Source: Capsaspora owczarzaki ATCC 30864 (lineage: Eukaryota; Opisthokonta; Filasterea). From it: a stretch of DNA of 64,000 bases. Both the position numbers and the translations under genes were made by a program. Where the stretch lies: the NCBI RefSeq assembly GCF_000151315.2, contig NW_011887300.1:74614-138613 (forward strand), in the 5' to 3' direction. Numbering within the stretch: position 1 is the stretch's first letter; each line of letters starts with the position of its first letter. Below are positions 11,037 to 22,265 of the stretch, piece after piece. Below the pieces are notes generated by a model. The model searched no databases and was not told the DNA's origin. It worked only from the letters and a program-made list of their open reading frames with translations.

Positions 11037-13451
11037 CTACGGGTCGGCAAGTTGGCTGGCCTTGTTGGCCAATCGAGCGCTGAGCTTGACGCCGCGAGAC
11101 TGAGCAGCCGCGCGCGAAATGCTGGACGGGGTCATGTTTCCGCGAGCGTTGGACGCCAGCGCGGAACGACTACGGCCGCTAACAAGACCCTTTGCCGCAC
11201 GATAAGCGGTCACGTCACCACAGTCGAGCAGCTCCATGACCAAATCAAACAGCTTGGTCAGGTCGCAGAGCATGAGATCGAGGTCGAGCACGGACACGGC
11301 GTGGTGGTGTTGGTCAATATGCTCTGAGGCCTCCAGCGCCGCCAAGTCCACGCGAGGCAGCAACAGCATGTGCTCCTTGAACTGGAAGATGCGATTGACA
11401 TCCGACGTGTCGACAAGGTACTCGCGAAGGCGCTGGCAGCGCTCGCTGATGGGCGCATCGCGGGGTTGCGTCGTGTCGCGGAAAAAGTCGAGAATGTAGT
11501 TGGTAACGTGGCTCAGAATACTCGAGGCGTGGGAGAGCACAAAGAGGCGTGCCTTGGGGTCGCGCAATTGGTCGTGGTGCATCGATGTGCGGATGTTTTG
11601 GAATTCGGTCACAATCGCATCGAATACGGACGGGTTGCGCTGGGTCATGAGCTTAAGGAAGACGGACAAGAGCTCGAGGCGGTTGGGGAGGCCAGGCATC
11701 ACATCGAGAACGACGCGGCCGTCCTCCTCGCTCGTGACAGCGCTGGCATGGACGGCGACGTGGTTGGGGAGGTTTGGGTGGGTGCCGTTGCGCGAGACCA
11801 GGTCGGACGTGCCATGCGCAAACGAGCACTTGCTGCCAAAGCCGCACGCGCCGCGCAAAAAGTGACGGCACAGCACCCGCTTGTAGCCCTGGCCTGGCTG
11901 CAGGACCGGACCGGTGTTTTGGGAGGACGCGACGTGCTGAATGATGCGGCGCGTCTTGATGAGGACGATCGTGAGGTCACAGAGCATGCGATCGATCGTG
12001 ACGAGCGGCGTGTCGGCATCGCCACGCGCAGATGCGGTGCGATGCAGCGCAACGTTGCCGTAGTGCCGCAGCTGGTAAAAGCGGTTGATGTCAGCCGGGT
12101 AAGAAATGCGGGACCGGAGCAAGCCGAGGTTGTGGTCGAGAGCGTCGGTAATGTCCTGCTCGTGGCACTCCTCCAAAATGAAGACAACAATGGCCTCCAG
12201 AATCAGGCGCGAGCGAGCCAAGATTGTGTTGCGAGCATCCACGTCGTGAATCTGCGTGATGCACATGTTGCGAAGCGACGTCAAGCCCTTCGAGATGGCC
12301 GCATGCAGAGTCGGTATCAAGTTCAAGACGGCCTGGAGCACAGTGAAGCGCTGTTCCACGCAGCGCACGAGCAAAAAGCCGTAAATGTGCTGCAGCGTGG
12401 CCTCGGACATTGAGTTTTTGGGCGGGAGGGACGAGGAGGCCAGGGTCGTGGCGGTGGTGGAGGGCACGCCTGCGGCAGCGGCGCTCAGCGCGGCCAGCCT
12501 GGAGGACGTGGTGGGAGCCTGTGTCTGTTGCGGCTGCGTCTGTTGCGGCTGCGGCTGTTGCGTCTGCTCGTTTGGGTGATGCGCACCATGGCCACCGCGA
12601 GCAGCGCCAAACTCGGACGCAGCAGTCGCAAGCCGAGCACCAGACGCACGGTATATCGAGGGAATAAAGTCTTGTTCCGACGCAGCCGGCGGGGCTTGGC
12701 TGAGCACGGCGCCGACAACCTGAGGCTTGGCAGTAGTCGCAGTAGCATTCGCATTGACTGGGTTAGCATTAGTATTGGCATTAGCATTAGCAATAGCATT
12801 CGGACTATGGTCGGGGTAGTCGTCCAACTCGTAATCGTCGCCATACGAGTACGCCGCCTCGTCATTATAATCCGTAGTAGAAGTAGAAGTAGAAGGAGTA
12901 GCAGTTGTAGCAGTAGTGTTCGCAATAGGAGCAGCAGGAGTGCCTGGGTTGGCTGTAGTGGCGTAGGACGTTGCCGGCGATCCCGTCGACGCGACCCCAG
13001 CCGGCGTCGTCGATGCTGATGACGGTGTCATCGATGATAGTGATGATAGTGATGATAGGGATGGGGTTGGCGCGTAGATGGTGCTGCTTGGAGTACTCGA
13101 CGAAGTGGGCAGGTTTCTGAACTCTGCAGCGAGCAGATCCAGTCGCTGCTGCTGCTGCTGCTGTTGATGCTGTTGATGCTGCTGCCAGTTGTGCTGGTGC
13201 TGGTACTGCGGCTGCTGCGGCGGTTGGCGCTGTGGTGGCGTCGCATAGCTGACGTCGTCGCCCCACCCATGCTGGCCCTGCGCTTGCTGATGCTGCTGCT
13301 GATACTGATGCTGATATTGATGCTGACGATGCTGCTGATGATGATGATGATGCGTGGGCTGGCTCGGCGGAAAGGCGCCCTCAGAAAGAGCGTAAAACGG
13401 ACGACCGCCGCTGTTGTTGCTGTTATTGTTGCTGCTTGGAAAGTTGCTCAT
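11037..13451 (-). CDS. Gln/His-rich protein with a single CCCH zinc finger
   Basis: Intronless 804-residue protein read from an ATG at 13451. The first 330 residues or so are low complexity: His/Gln runs, QQ repeats, Ser/Thr tracts, an acidic Tyr/Asp segment and Asn/Ala repeats. The C-terminal half is ordered and helical. One CCCH finger sits near residues 525-545 (CRHFLRGACGFGSKCSFAH; spacing C-x7-C-x5-C-x3-H), the type that binds RNA. The helical blocks on each side of the finger (LTSLRNMCITQIHDVDARNT; VTNYILDFFRDTTQPRD) look weakly similar to each other but belong to no family I recognise. An RNA-binding or post-transcriptional role is inferred from the finger alone. Confidence 0.75.
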   Translation of the reverse strand: MSNFPSSNNNSNNSGGRPFYALSEGAFPPSQPTHHHHHQQHRQHQYQHQYQQQHQQAQGQHGWGDDVSYATPPQRQPPQQPQYQHQHNWQQHQQHQQQQQQQRLDLLAAEFRNLPTSSSTPSSTIYAPTPSLSSLSSLSSMTPSSASTTPAGVASTGSPATSYATTANPGTPAAPIANTTATTATPSTSTSTTDYNDEAAYSYGDDYELDDYPDHSPNAIANANANTNANPVNANATATTAKPQVVGAVLSQAPPAASEQDFIPSIYRASGARLATAASEFGAARGGHGAHHPNEQTQQPQPQQTQPQQTQAPTTSSRLAALSAAAAGVPSTTATTLASSSLPPKNSMSEATLQHIYGFLLVRCVEQRFTVLQAVLNLIPTLHAAISKGLTSLRNMCITQIHDVDARNTILARSRLILEAIVVFILEECHEQDITDALDHNLGLLRSRISYPADINRFYQLRHYGNVALHRTASARGDADTPLVTIDRMLCDLTIVLIKTRRIIQHVASSQNTGPVLQPGQGYKRVLCRHFLRGACGFGSKCSFAHGTSDLVSRNGTHPNLPNHVAVHASAVTSEEDGRVVLDVMPGLPNRLELLSVFLKLMTQRNPSVFDAIVTEFQNIRTSMHHDQLRDPKARLFVLSHASSILSHVTNYILDFFRDTTQPRDAPISERCQRLREYLVDTSDVNRIFQFKEHMLLLPRVDLAALEASEHIDQHHHAVSVLDLDLMLCDLTKLFDLVMELLDCGDVTAYRAAKGLVSGRSRSALASNARGNMTPSSISRAAAQSRGVKLSARLANKASQLADP

Positions 13452-13713
13452 CGTTCAGTATCAGAATTTGTTTTAATAATAAGTAAAGAAAAAATGATAC
13501 GAATTCTTTATAACAAAAACCACAAAAACTAGAAAAAATTAGGGAAAAAAGACTGAACTCAGTCTTTTGCTTTGATTTTGTTCGTTTTCGACTATCTTTT
13601 TGTTTGTTTCGATCATCCTTGAACAAAATCTTCATAGGATTGAGTTCACTAAACTTTTCTCAATTCCTAATCACCACCACTCATCCACCCACCCACACAC
13701 ACTCACTTTGAGC
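13452..13713. promoter_or_regulatory. Divergent intergenic region
   Basis: About 260 bases between the divergent starts of the zinc-finger gene and DCTN6. A/T-rich; likely carries both promoters. No specific motif identified. Confidence 0.35.
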
Positions 13714-14490
13714 ATGTCGTTTGATCCGACTGCGTTCGTGTGCGTCGAGGCGCTGGTGAAGGGCCAGGTGGTCGTCGGCCCGGGTTGCGTCGTGCAGCCC
13801 GCAGCCCAGATCACCGCGGACGACGGCTGCACCATTGTGTTTGGCTCTGGCAACATTGTGAGCGAGCGTGCCGTCATCCGCGCGGTGGCACCAGAGTCCC
13901 CGTCTCAATCCCAGTCCCAATCCCAGTCTCAATCCCAGTCGTACTCGTCCAGTGGCAACGTCACCGTCACCGTCGGCGCGGGCAACATCTTTGAGCCAGA
14001 CTGCCGCGTCGAAGCCGTCTCGATCGGCTCGGGCAACATCTTTGGCGCCAAGTGCGTCGTGCAGCGCGGATGCCGCGTCGGGAGCGGGAACTACTTTGCG
14101 CCGGGAACGCTGGTGACGCAGGCAAGGCTCGATGCTGCCGCGGCCGCATCGCCAGACGGTGCATCGGTGCACAATGCGACGAGCCAGCCAGGCCGATCGC
14201 CCGCGGCAGTCATTGCGCGCGCAGTGGAGCAGCAGCTGGGAGAAGCCGCTTCATCAACTTCTGCTTCGTCTACTCTGCAGGCCGCATCCCGACCAATGTC
14301 GCGCGTACCCAAGCCCAGCTCAGTCGCAAAACAAGGCCAGGGCAATGCTCAAGGTTCTGGCAATACCCTGGCTGCGGCACCCATCTCGCAAGCGGTCGTA
14401 GACGCAATGCGGCCATTGGAAACGCTCCAGCAACCGTTCTTGGCCTCGCAGTTGCCACTATTCCTGCATCCCCAGCTGTCGTCCATGTAA
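13714..14490 (+). CDS. DCTN6: Dynactin subunit 6 (p27)
   Basis: Intronless 258-residue left-handed beta-helix protein. p27 sits with p25 in the pointed-end complex of dynactin and helps select dynein cargo. The N-terminus (FVCVEALVKGQVVVGPGCVV) matches the opening coil of DCTN6, and hexapeptide-like turns recur: IVFGSGNIVSERAVI, VTVGAGNIFEPDCRVEA, VSIGSGNIFGAKCVV, CRVGSGNYFAPGTLV. A Ser-Gln dipeptide run (about residues 66-77) interrupts the helix where the human protein has an acidic loop. The C-terminal half beyond about residue 140 is Ala/Ser-rich and longer than in the human protein (190 residues). Start chosen as the first ATG of the open frame. Confidence 0.85.
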   Translation: MSFDPTAFVCVEALVKGQVVVGPGCVVQPAAQITADDGCTIVFGSGNIVSERAVIRAVAPESPSQSQSQSQSQSQSYSSSGNVTVTVGAGNIFEPDCRVEAVSIGSGNIFGAKCVVQRGCRVGSGNYFAPGTLVTQARLDAAAAASPDGASVHNATSQPGRSPAAVIARAVEQQLGEAASSTSASSTLQAASRPMSRVPKPSSVAKQGQGNAQGSGNTLAAAPISQAVVDAMRPLETLQQPFLASQLPLFLHPQLSSM

Positions 14491-14777
14491 AAAGAATATT
14501 GAACAATAATAAGATACTGTAGTACAAGACTTTTGCATGTTTTTTCGGAAGCTTTGGGCAACCACACAACTTTTTTTGCCGAAGAATTTGCAGCACGAAA
14601 GCGCACGAATGAAAATCAGACCATGCGCTGTATTGTTGAGGCTACTTTGTGCACAACGATGCAAAGAACACGCAATTGTTCGCAGCCTAAAACAAAAAAG
14701 AAGTCTACTGCGAAAATGCACATCAACAAAGCGGCAAGATCCAATTCCTCAGAAACCGGAACACAGAAAGACTAGCT
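14491..14777. other. Convergent 3' intergenic region
   Basis: About 290 A-rich bases between the stops of DCTN6 and the WBP1-like gene. Open frames here have no recognisable motif; treated as overlapping 3' UTRs. Confidence 0.5.
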
Positions 14778-16792
14778 TTACTGGGGAGCAGAGGACTTGG
14801 CAAGCTCGGCCTCGTACGACGGGGGAGCGGGAGTGCCGTAGTAGTTCTGAGGGGGGTAGGTGCCCTGCTGCGGCGGGTAGCCACCCTGCGGCGGGTAGCC
14901 TTGCTGGGGAGGGTAGCCTTGCTGGGGAGGGTAGCCTTGCTGGGGCGGGTAGCCTTGCTGGTAGCCCTGCGGCGGGTAACCCTGCGGCGGGTAGCCACCC
15001 TGAGCCGGATAAGCGGTGGAGGTGGTGACAACGGTGCCAGCGGGCTGCTGAACGGGGGCAACATAGGTCGTGGCGATGTAGGAAGCGCGGCGACGGCGGA
15101 CAACGCAGATGATAAAGCAGGCAAAGATGGCAACGCCAACCACCATAGCCACCCAGAAGTACCAGAGGCCACTGTTTGTCCAGAAGAACACCAGCAAACA
15201 AAAGTGTTAGGTTTTGCACCACCGCCGCTTCCGGGTTTCGTTCAACAGTGACTCGATGAGAACTTACGCGCTACGGAGAGAGTCGAAAAGAAGATGCAAA
15301 AGTCGAGTCAAGCGAACAGAGCAAAAAGAGAAACAAACGAGGAAGTGAGCCAACAAACGATTTTTCTCAACAAACCAATCCGAGTGTGCTCGAGATACAA
15401 CAAGAAGTTGAATCATGCTGGAGCAGCAGCGGTTCTTACACAGAGGTGCAGCACTGTGCAAAACAGACAAAGACAAAGGATGTGAGCAAGGCAATGAACA
15501 ATAAAAGAAACCAATGCGATTTGCAGCCAGAATTCTTTACCGAGTAAGGGTAAGGGGAGCAGCAGTAGTACGGCGACGCTAACAGGATAGAAAAAGTCAA
15601 AAAAAGGGACATCATTCAAAGTGAGTGTGACACGAGAGTCAGAGTGCAATTGGAGAAGATGACATGCTGTGACGTCAGAAGCGAAGGGAGAGCAAAGCGA
15701 AGGGAGAGCGAGAGAACGAGATGACATTAGACTTTCCAACCTCACGCCTCACGCCTCACGCCTCACGCCTCACGCCTCACGCCTCACACTGTGACCAACG
15801 AGTGAGTAGGTACTGCTCCGAGTCGACTCGGGTCGAGGGGGTGGGGCTAATGGGGTGTGACGTTGCATTCGCCTAAACCTCCGCAGACGCAGCAAAAGCA
15901 CGTCACCGCGTCACTTTGCCACACTCAATTCCACCCCCTCACCCCATCTCTCTCTATCTCATTGTTCGCTCGTTGGTTTGCGAGACAGCCGCAGAGCAGA
16001 GCTCGTGCTCGTGCTCGTGGTTGTTGGTGTTCGATCAAAAACACTTTTAGCATTGAGCAAATGGCACAAAATGTGCGCGATTCAAAAACCGCTGCGCCTT
16101 CGCCTTTCTGCCTTTCTGCCGTTGATACTCAGAGCAGCGCTTTGTTGTTGATGTTCGACTTGCGCAGAACAAGTTTGTTGTTGACGAAAGCGAAACGAAA
16201 GGGAATAAAATAGAAGAAAAAAAAGCGAGTTTTGTTTGAAAAATAAGCATTTTTCGGTCTTTTTTTTTTTTCTTTTTTTTGTTCTTGTTCTTGTTGTTCG
16301 TCGTCCGCTGTCGTGCTGTTGTCGCTTTTGCACTTCATGAGCCACGCTTCATTGCGAGCAACCAGAGGAGCGGAGCGGAAAGACGCAGCGAACAAAGAGA
16401 GAAACGAGAAAAAGACCCGTCAAAAAACAAAAAAAAAAAAACACAACACAATGGGTCGCTTACAGCAGTAGTAGCCAGCGCCGCAGGAGTCGTACGCAGA
16501 CACCTAATAAGCCAGACAAGCAAGTGAGACAAGTGAGACAGATGGCAGCAGCGGCGGACGCAGAAGAAGAGATAGAGAGAGAGAGAGAAGAGGGTCGAAA
16601 AAGGCGAAAGAAATACACAAGGGGGTCACCCATTGCTTTCCCCTCCCCACCCTCCGCTTATCAAGAAGGGAGAGCGGCGGAGGCAAGGAGAGTAGAAAGG
16701 AAACAAGGTTGACAAGGAAGGGGGGCTTTAAGCGCGGTTGTTACCAGCATGGGCATCGCGACGAGCGCGAGGAGCAAAGAAAGAAGCTGCAT
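14778..16792 (-). CDS. WBP1/VOPP1-like type I membrane protein with PPxY tail, split by microexons
   Basis: Proposed 178-residue protein from six exons on the minus strand: 16792-16745, 16503-16464, 15578-15541, 15453-15440 (14 nt), 15270-15268 (3 nt) and 15171-14778. Every junction has GT..AG ends and the phases close exactly. Order: signal peptide (MQLLSLLLALVAMPML), short Cys/Tyr-rich ectodomain (YDSCGAGYYC, PYYCCSPYPYSCC), one membrane helix starting LWYFW and ending in VVRRRR, and a cytosolic tail of PPQQGYP repeats ending in PPSYEAELAK. The CC pairs, LWYFW start and Arg stop-transfer match the WBP1/VOPP1 family, whose PPxY motifs bind WW domains of HECT ubiquitin ligases at late endosomes. 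The 3-nt exon is the least certain part: joining exon 4 directly to the last exon also keeps the frame. Confidence 0.72.
15579..16463 (-). other. Large intron 2 of the WBP1-like gene
   Basis: An 885-base intron between the 40-nt and 38-nt exons. It contains a heptamer array (15741-15787) and T- and A-rich runs. I see no further exon that fits the phase, but short exons could be missed by eye. Confidence 0.5.
15741..15787. repeat. 7-bp tandem repeat (ctcacgc), about 6.7 copies
   Basis: The unit ctcacgc is repeated without interruption, inside an intron of the WBP1-like gene. Confidence 0.95.
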
Positions 16793-17033
16793 TGTGATTG
16801 TAAAAGAAAAAAAAAAAAAAAAGACTAAGAAAAATTTAAACGAGATTTGATCTAGATTCGAATCAACCAAATTAGGTGAAAGACACGAACATAAAACCAC
16901 CACCAACAAACAAGAAAACCACACTCAGCAAACAAGAATTCGAAAAAAGGCAAAAAAAAAAAAAAGCAATCTCAAACAAAGAACAAAAAAAACTGGGAAA
17001 TGCATGCATCGCAATGCGAAAAACCCACACGCT

Positions 17034-20000
17034 TCAAACACACACAAAGCGAATGTTGTCCAGCGTAATGGCAGCGGTGGCAGGAGACACAATCTCAAGA
17101 GCGAGGGCGTGGAGACGCGCAGGGAGGAAGGTCGCAGCGGGCAGGCTGGCAAACCGGATGGTGGCCGTTTGCATCGCTCCATTGAAAGTGACAATGGTTG
17201 CAGCGGAACAGTCACTTGGGTTGCAAATGCGGAACAAGCTGCATTCCGCATCTGAATCACCAGCGTCACTTGCGCACCAGCGGGTGCTTTAATGTCGAGT
17301 TGAAGCGCGTTGTGCGAGGCGGCAGAGAAACACGTTCCGCCTCCCGTTCCTCCGAGCAACGAGTACCAGTACGAGCCGCCACTCGCTTTGCCGACAAGGT
17401 TCAGTGCTCCGCCAGAGATGGCAAACTGGGCCATGGAGCCATCGTCGCTCGTGAGATGTCCAAGCGTGTTCACGGTGATGGTGGCATCGTTAAAGTTGTC
17501 AACCACCACTGGCGCGGCCGTGCAGCTGCCACCAGGACCACTTGCAGTGCTGCTTGCGGGAGCGACTGCAGTGCTACTTGCGGGAACTCTGGAACTGGTG
17601 CTTGCGGAAACTCGGGAACTGGTGCTTGCGGAAACTCTGGAACTGGTGCTTGCGGCCACAATAGGGGTGGCGGAGCTGCTTGGCGGGACACCAGGCTTCG
17701 AGCTTGGCGAAGCACAGTTGGAAGTCTTGACAAACTTGATGTCGTCAAAGGTGAACGAGACCGGATTCGGTGTAATGTCAGTGATGGCAATGGCATGCAC
17801 GCGGGCCATCGAGACGGTCTGGAATGCGCTGAAGGGAATGGTCACTTGCTTTTCAGTGCCGTCAAAGGGAGTTTCTGCGTACGACTGAAGCGCAACTCTG
17901 GCAGTGGATCCGGCATAGGCGGTGCAGCCAACATTCTTGACCTGCAGCTCGAGGATCATGGTAGTCCCTGCAGGCGCTTTCACTCGCAATGCCAGCGAGT
18001 TGTACGTGCTGACATCCAAGCACGTTGTTGCTGTGGAGAGCAACGAGTACCAGTACGAGGCCCCAGCGGCCGAGCTGGTCATGCTCAGCTTGCCTCCTGT
18101 TTGGGTGAACTGGGTCATGCTGCCATCGTCGCTGGTCAAAAAGCCCAGGGTATTGATCGTGATTGCGGCATTGGCGAAATCGTCCACAACAAGTTCCGTG
18201 GTCGAACAGGAGCCAGTGGGCTGCACCACCACGGGCGTCGCGGAACTGGTGGGCGCGGCATACCGCGTAGAGCTTGGGCTGCTGCAGTCTGCAAACTTGA
18301 CCAGGCGAATATCGTCGAGCTGGACCGAGACCGCGTTGGGCAAAAAGGCGGACAATGTAATTGCATGCAGTCTGGCCTGCGGAACGCCCGTGAACGCGGA
18401 TAGCGGAATGTTGACAGTCTTGGCCGTCCCATCAAAGGGCGAGGCAGCATACTGCTGTAAGGCGACAGTGGCAAGCGTTGCCGTGAACGTTTGGCAGCCA
18501 GCATCCTTGGCCTGCAGCTCGATCGTGACGCGCGTGTTGGTCGGAGCCGTCACAACCAGGGACAGGTAGTCGTATTGAGTGGCGTCAAGGCAGGTTGTGG
18601 CAGACGACAAGAGAGAGTACCAGTACGAGCTACCGTCCGCCTTGGTGCCCAGGGTCAGCTTGCCACCAGATTTGGTAAAGGTCACCATCGTGCCGTCTGT
18701 ATCGGTGTACATGCCAAGGCCGTTCGTGGTCAGGCCACCAGAATTGAATGCGTCAATCACGAGCTGGTTCTCCACGGCAGATGAGCATCCAGATGGCTGA
18801 GGTGCTGGAGGAGACGAAGTCGGTGCATTGGGGCACGGGAGGTTTGCAGGATCCAGAGCAAGTGTGTCGGTATAGCCAGCCGGGCGAGCACTCAAGTTGA
18901 AGACGGCAACGAGTCGAAGCTGGGGTTGGTTGGAAGGCACACCCTCGGTGCGAGTGGCTGGCTTGGATGCGTCATCCGACCATCTCGCAAACTTGTACAC
19001 TTGGCCAGCGCCTGGACTGGACGGCTGGTCTTGGTTGTCTGGGGCGCTGATGCTCGTCGGTGCATTGCGCATGAGCTGCTTGCGACAGGGAGTGATGCAG
19101 ACGGTCGATCCCACAATCATCTTGAGGCCTGAGGGAACGGAATCCACCTCCAAAAATCCAGTCAACGGTAGATACTCGAGCTGCTGTGCGACGGTCAAGG
19201 GAGTCGAGCCACCTTGAGGAATGGAGGCTGCCAGCTGGAAGGTCAACCAAGCAGGGTACTCGTGCGCAGGTGCAGACACTGTCCCACTTGCCACGCCGGG
19301 CAAGCTGACGTACGGGTGCGTGTGGCAGTTGACTGGACTAGGGGCGCGCGTGCCGTCGGGCAAGCATTCGCCGGGGATGCTGGGGCAGTGCTGGATCGTG
19401 ACAGTCCAGGTGAGCTGCGAAGCTGGCACGACCTCGCCTCGAATGGTTTCGGTGACGCGGCCGCTGAAGGGGATGTTGGTTCCAGGCACAAAGAGCGCCG
19501 TCATGGCGTTCGGGGCGTCAATCGTCACTTGGTAGTTCACTCCAGCCGAAATGGACAGGCCATAAATGTTGGTGAGACCCTGAGGATCCGTGACACGAAC
19601 GCGAGTAATGTACGAGCCTGCCGTGCTGAAAGTTCGGGTGCGAGTCGAGGCGTGGCCGTTGGCATCCTGGAATCCTTGCCCATAATCCCAATCGTACACG
19701 AGAGCATCGCCGTCAGGGTCGGAGCTGCTTCGTGCGTCGAACGTCACCACAAATGGAACAGTGGCGGAGGTGGTGCCAGGAGACGCCGTCAGCCTTGCGA
19801 TCGGAGGCTGGTTTGCTCCGTTGCTGAAGGACACCCGCTTAATGTACCCGCCAAAGATCGAGATCCAGTAGAGCGCACCGTCTGGACCAAAGACAAGATC
19901 GCACACACCGCTGGCAGATGAGCGGAAGGGCTCAATGCTCGTAGCGCTCGGCTTTCCGTCCGCGCCAGCTTTGAAGGTGAAAATGACTGTCGCCAAAAAG

Positions 20001-21930
20001 TGCAAAAGTGGATAGTGAAGTCAGTGGACGCGAGCAGCATAGCACACTTCGCCGCAATGCTTGCCTTCGCGAGAAAAGTCAGCCACAAACAAGGCGCCGT
20101 TAAACCGGGTCGGAAACTTGGAGCCGCGGTTGACGGCAACGCCAGTGACGGAGCTGCCCAGCGTGGGATCAGTCGGCACTCCGGCAAAGTTGCGGTCATT
20201 GTGCTTGTAGCTGTAGAATGGTTTGTGGTGCGCAGCTGCTCCAGCATTGTACAAGGCGGTGCAGAGCTGTCCTCTGAGGGCTTGATAGCTCGGTTGGACG
20301 TTGCTGCCTTCGTAGCACCTGATGCATGCAGCCACCAGTTAGGTCTGTACCGAGACACCTCTGCTAACTGCACACGAAGCGCAAGCACACTTACGGCCAC
20401 CCGAGGTTTGGGACTCTGGCATCGAGCGTTCCAGCGCGGATGACGTTCACCTCTGCACGACCATATGAACATTGCACTCGATTAGAGTCACGTTGATACA
20501 CCAAAGACGTTCTCGTCATCAGTGCGTACCTTCCCAATCGGCCCAGCCAACGTCGCCAATCCAGATGTCGTTGGACACCTTGTCAATGGTTGCGCGAAAG
20601 CCGTTGCGGATGCCAATGGCAGCAATGCGAGGGTCGTACCCTGCCATGTTTCGGGCTGGGTTTTGTGGCCACGCGGCACCCGTCATTGGATCGAGACGCA
20701 ACAGGTGACCAGTGAGAATGCTGGTGATTTGCGACTTGAATGCGCCGCCATACTGCGTTCCAGCGGGAAGGCGAGACTGGCAAGTGTCCCGCTCATTCTG
20801 ACCGTAATCGACAAAGTCAAAATGGGCAGAGTCGCCGACTAGCACATGCAGTGCACCCTCAGGGCCAAAGAACATGTCGCCAGTGTGATGAGAAGGGCTG
20901 GTCGAGCACCAATCGCTGATCAGATTGACTTCTTCGACGAGCCTGGGCACTGCCAGGTCGAACTTGAGGCGTGCCAGCACAGCACTTGATTTGGTACGGG
21001 CGAGTGTCGTTAGGGTTCAAGCAGAGATTTGATTCGAGCAGAACATTGGATTGCAGATGTGAGCAAAGTAGTGCAGCAGAGTTGTCATCGGAAACTCTGT
21101 AGTATCTTACCTGCCCTCGCAAAGCAAGTCGTAGTCGCACTGGTCGGAATAACGAGGCGGAGGGCTCCCAAGCTTGTTGTCAGCAGAGTAGAGCACGTAC
21201 AGGTAGGGCTGCGCAGGCCACGCAGGATGGTGCACGATGCTGAGAAGACCACGATCCCTAGTGTGGTTGCAATACAGTCGCGAGATGATGAGAGGTTTAG
21301 CAAAATGAACGCACAAGCGAGCTTTAGCAAGCATTTGTTGTTTTCGGGTGCCAGCATTTAGAGAGAACAACCAAACAAAAACGCAGCCGACGCGAGGTGT
21401 CAACATCCACCCGGCTTGTTCACCTTCGCTTTCCTCCTGCTGAATGTGCGAGCCCACCCCAACCCCTACTCGACTTGGCACACCGTGCAATAGACCTTCC
21501 ATGCACTGCATCCCGGGCACAGTGTCATACAACTGTGCATGCGTCACGGGCTGAGAAATTGGATGTTTCAAGAAATAAGCCGTGCATTCCACCCTCTCAC
21601 TGTCACCCCGCATGTTCCGGCCAGGTCGAGCATCAACGAGCACACAGCACCAAAGACAACTCACCACCAGTTGAAGACTTTGGTGCGCAGGTCTGCAATC
21701 ACCAAACCGTGGTTGGAAGGGTCGGTGATGCCAGTCGGCCAATATCGGATTCGGCCACCCTTTTCGGCAAGCCACACCGATCCATCTGGCGCAAAGACCA
21801 GCTTGATAGGCTCTGTGATATCCTGGACGTAGGTTGCCTCTTGAAAACCGTCCTGAGGGATGAGCTGAGCTGTCACTGCGGCGACAAGACAGAGTGCCAG
21901 CGCACAAACGAGCACATGCCGTGCGTTCAT
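17034..21930 (-). CDS. Secreted glucose/sorbosone dehydrogenase-like protein with PKD domain and three C-terminal repeats (copy 1)
   Basis: About 1378 residues if read to 17034. Exons: 21930-21665, 21257-21111, 20984-20530, 20452-20395, 20318-20065 and 19986-17034. Signal peptide MNARHVLVCALALCLVAAVTA. Residues 25-430 are a beta-propeller of the GSDH (PQQ-dependent sugar dehydrogenase) family: APDGSVWLAEKGGRIR, HHPAWP, GDMFFGPEGALHVLVGD, IWIGDVGWADWE, DLVFGPDGALYWI. A PKD domain follows (SSSDPDGDALVYDWDYGQGF). Near the C-terminus are three repeats of about 155 residues (about 18775-18290, 18200-17720, 17520-17036), each with a WYSLL motif and a closing DDI/DNI strand, probably a secreted binding module; Ser/Thr linkers separate them. 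Intron 5 uses a GC donor (GAAG|gcaagc). In the last repeat the reading frame changes by one base near 17186-17205 without room for an intron. Confidence 0.82.
18777..20984 (-). repeat. Inverted duplication, left arm
   Basis: Exons 3-6 (first part) and introns 3-4 of GSDH copy 1 are nearly identical to 30423-32660 on the other strand. Similarity ends after the codons for GCSSAV. Exons 1-2 are also homologous but their introns differ strongly. Confidence 0.88.
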
Positions 21931-22265
21931 TGTTCCGCAGAACAGAACAAGGAAGCAAAAAACAAAGAGTGAATCGAACAAAGCAACACTGATGCAGATG
22001 GTCGTATTTGGGGGCAGGGTAATTGTAATGCAAAAATCAGGGCAAAAATCAGGACAAACACAAAATCAGCAAAAAACTCAGGACAACACAAAATCAGGAC
22101 AACACAAAATTCAGCTAAAAGCATGCAGAAAATAACAAAAAGCATTCAGAGCCGAAACAGTTCAAGAAAACGACGAAACGTTCAATCAACAACAACGAAA
22201 AATCTTGGGGGGAAAACGATTCATAACGACTACAAAGCGAAATCAGATACGCTCGGAAACAACGC
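21931..22265. other. Intergenic with imperfect A-rich tandem repeat
   Basis: About 335 bases between the GSDH start and the receptor stop, both on the minus strand. At about 22027-22115 a motif like aaaatcaggacaacac recurs imperfectly four or five times. It probably combines the GSDH promoter and the receptor 3' UTR. Confidence 0.5.

Noticed and set aside
17198-19921. Long open frames antisense to GSDH copy 1
   Set aside because: No family resemblance; the minus-strand frame carries the recognisable propeller, PKD and repeat motifs.
21107-22033. 308-codon open frame across GSDH copy 1 intron 1 and exon 2
   Set aside because: Mixes intron sequence with exon 2; the spliced model joins FNWW to DRGLLSIVHHP in phase.
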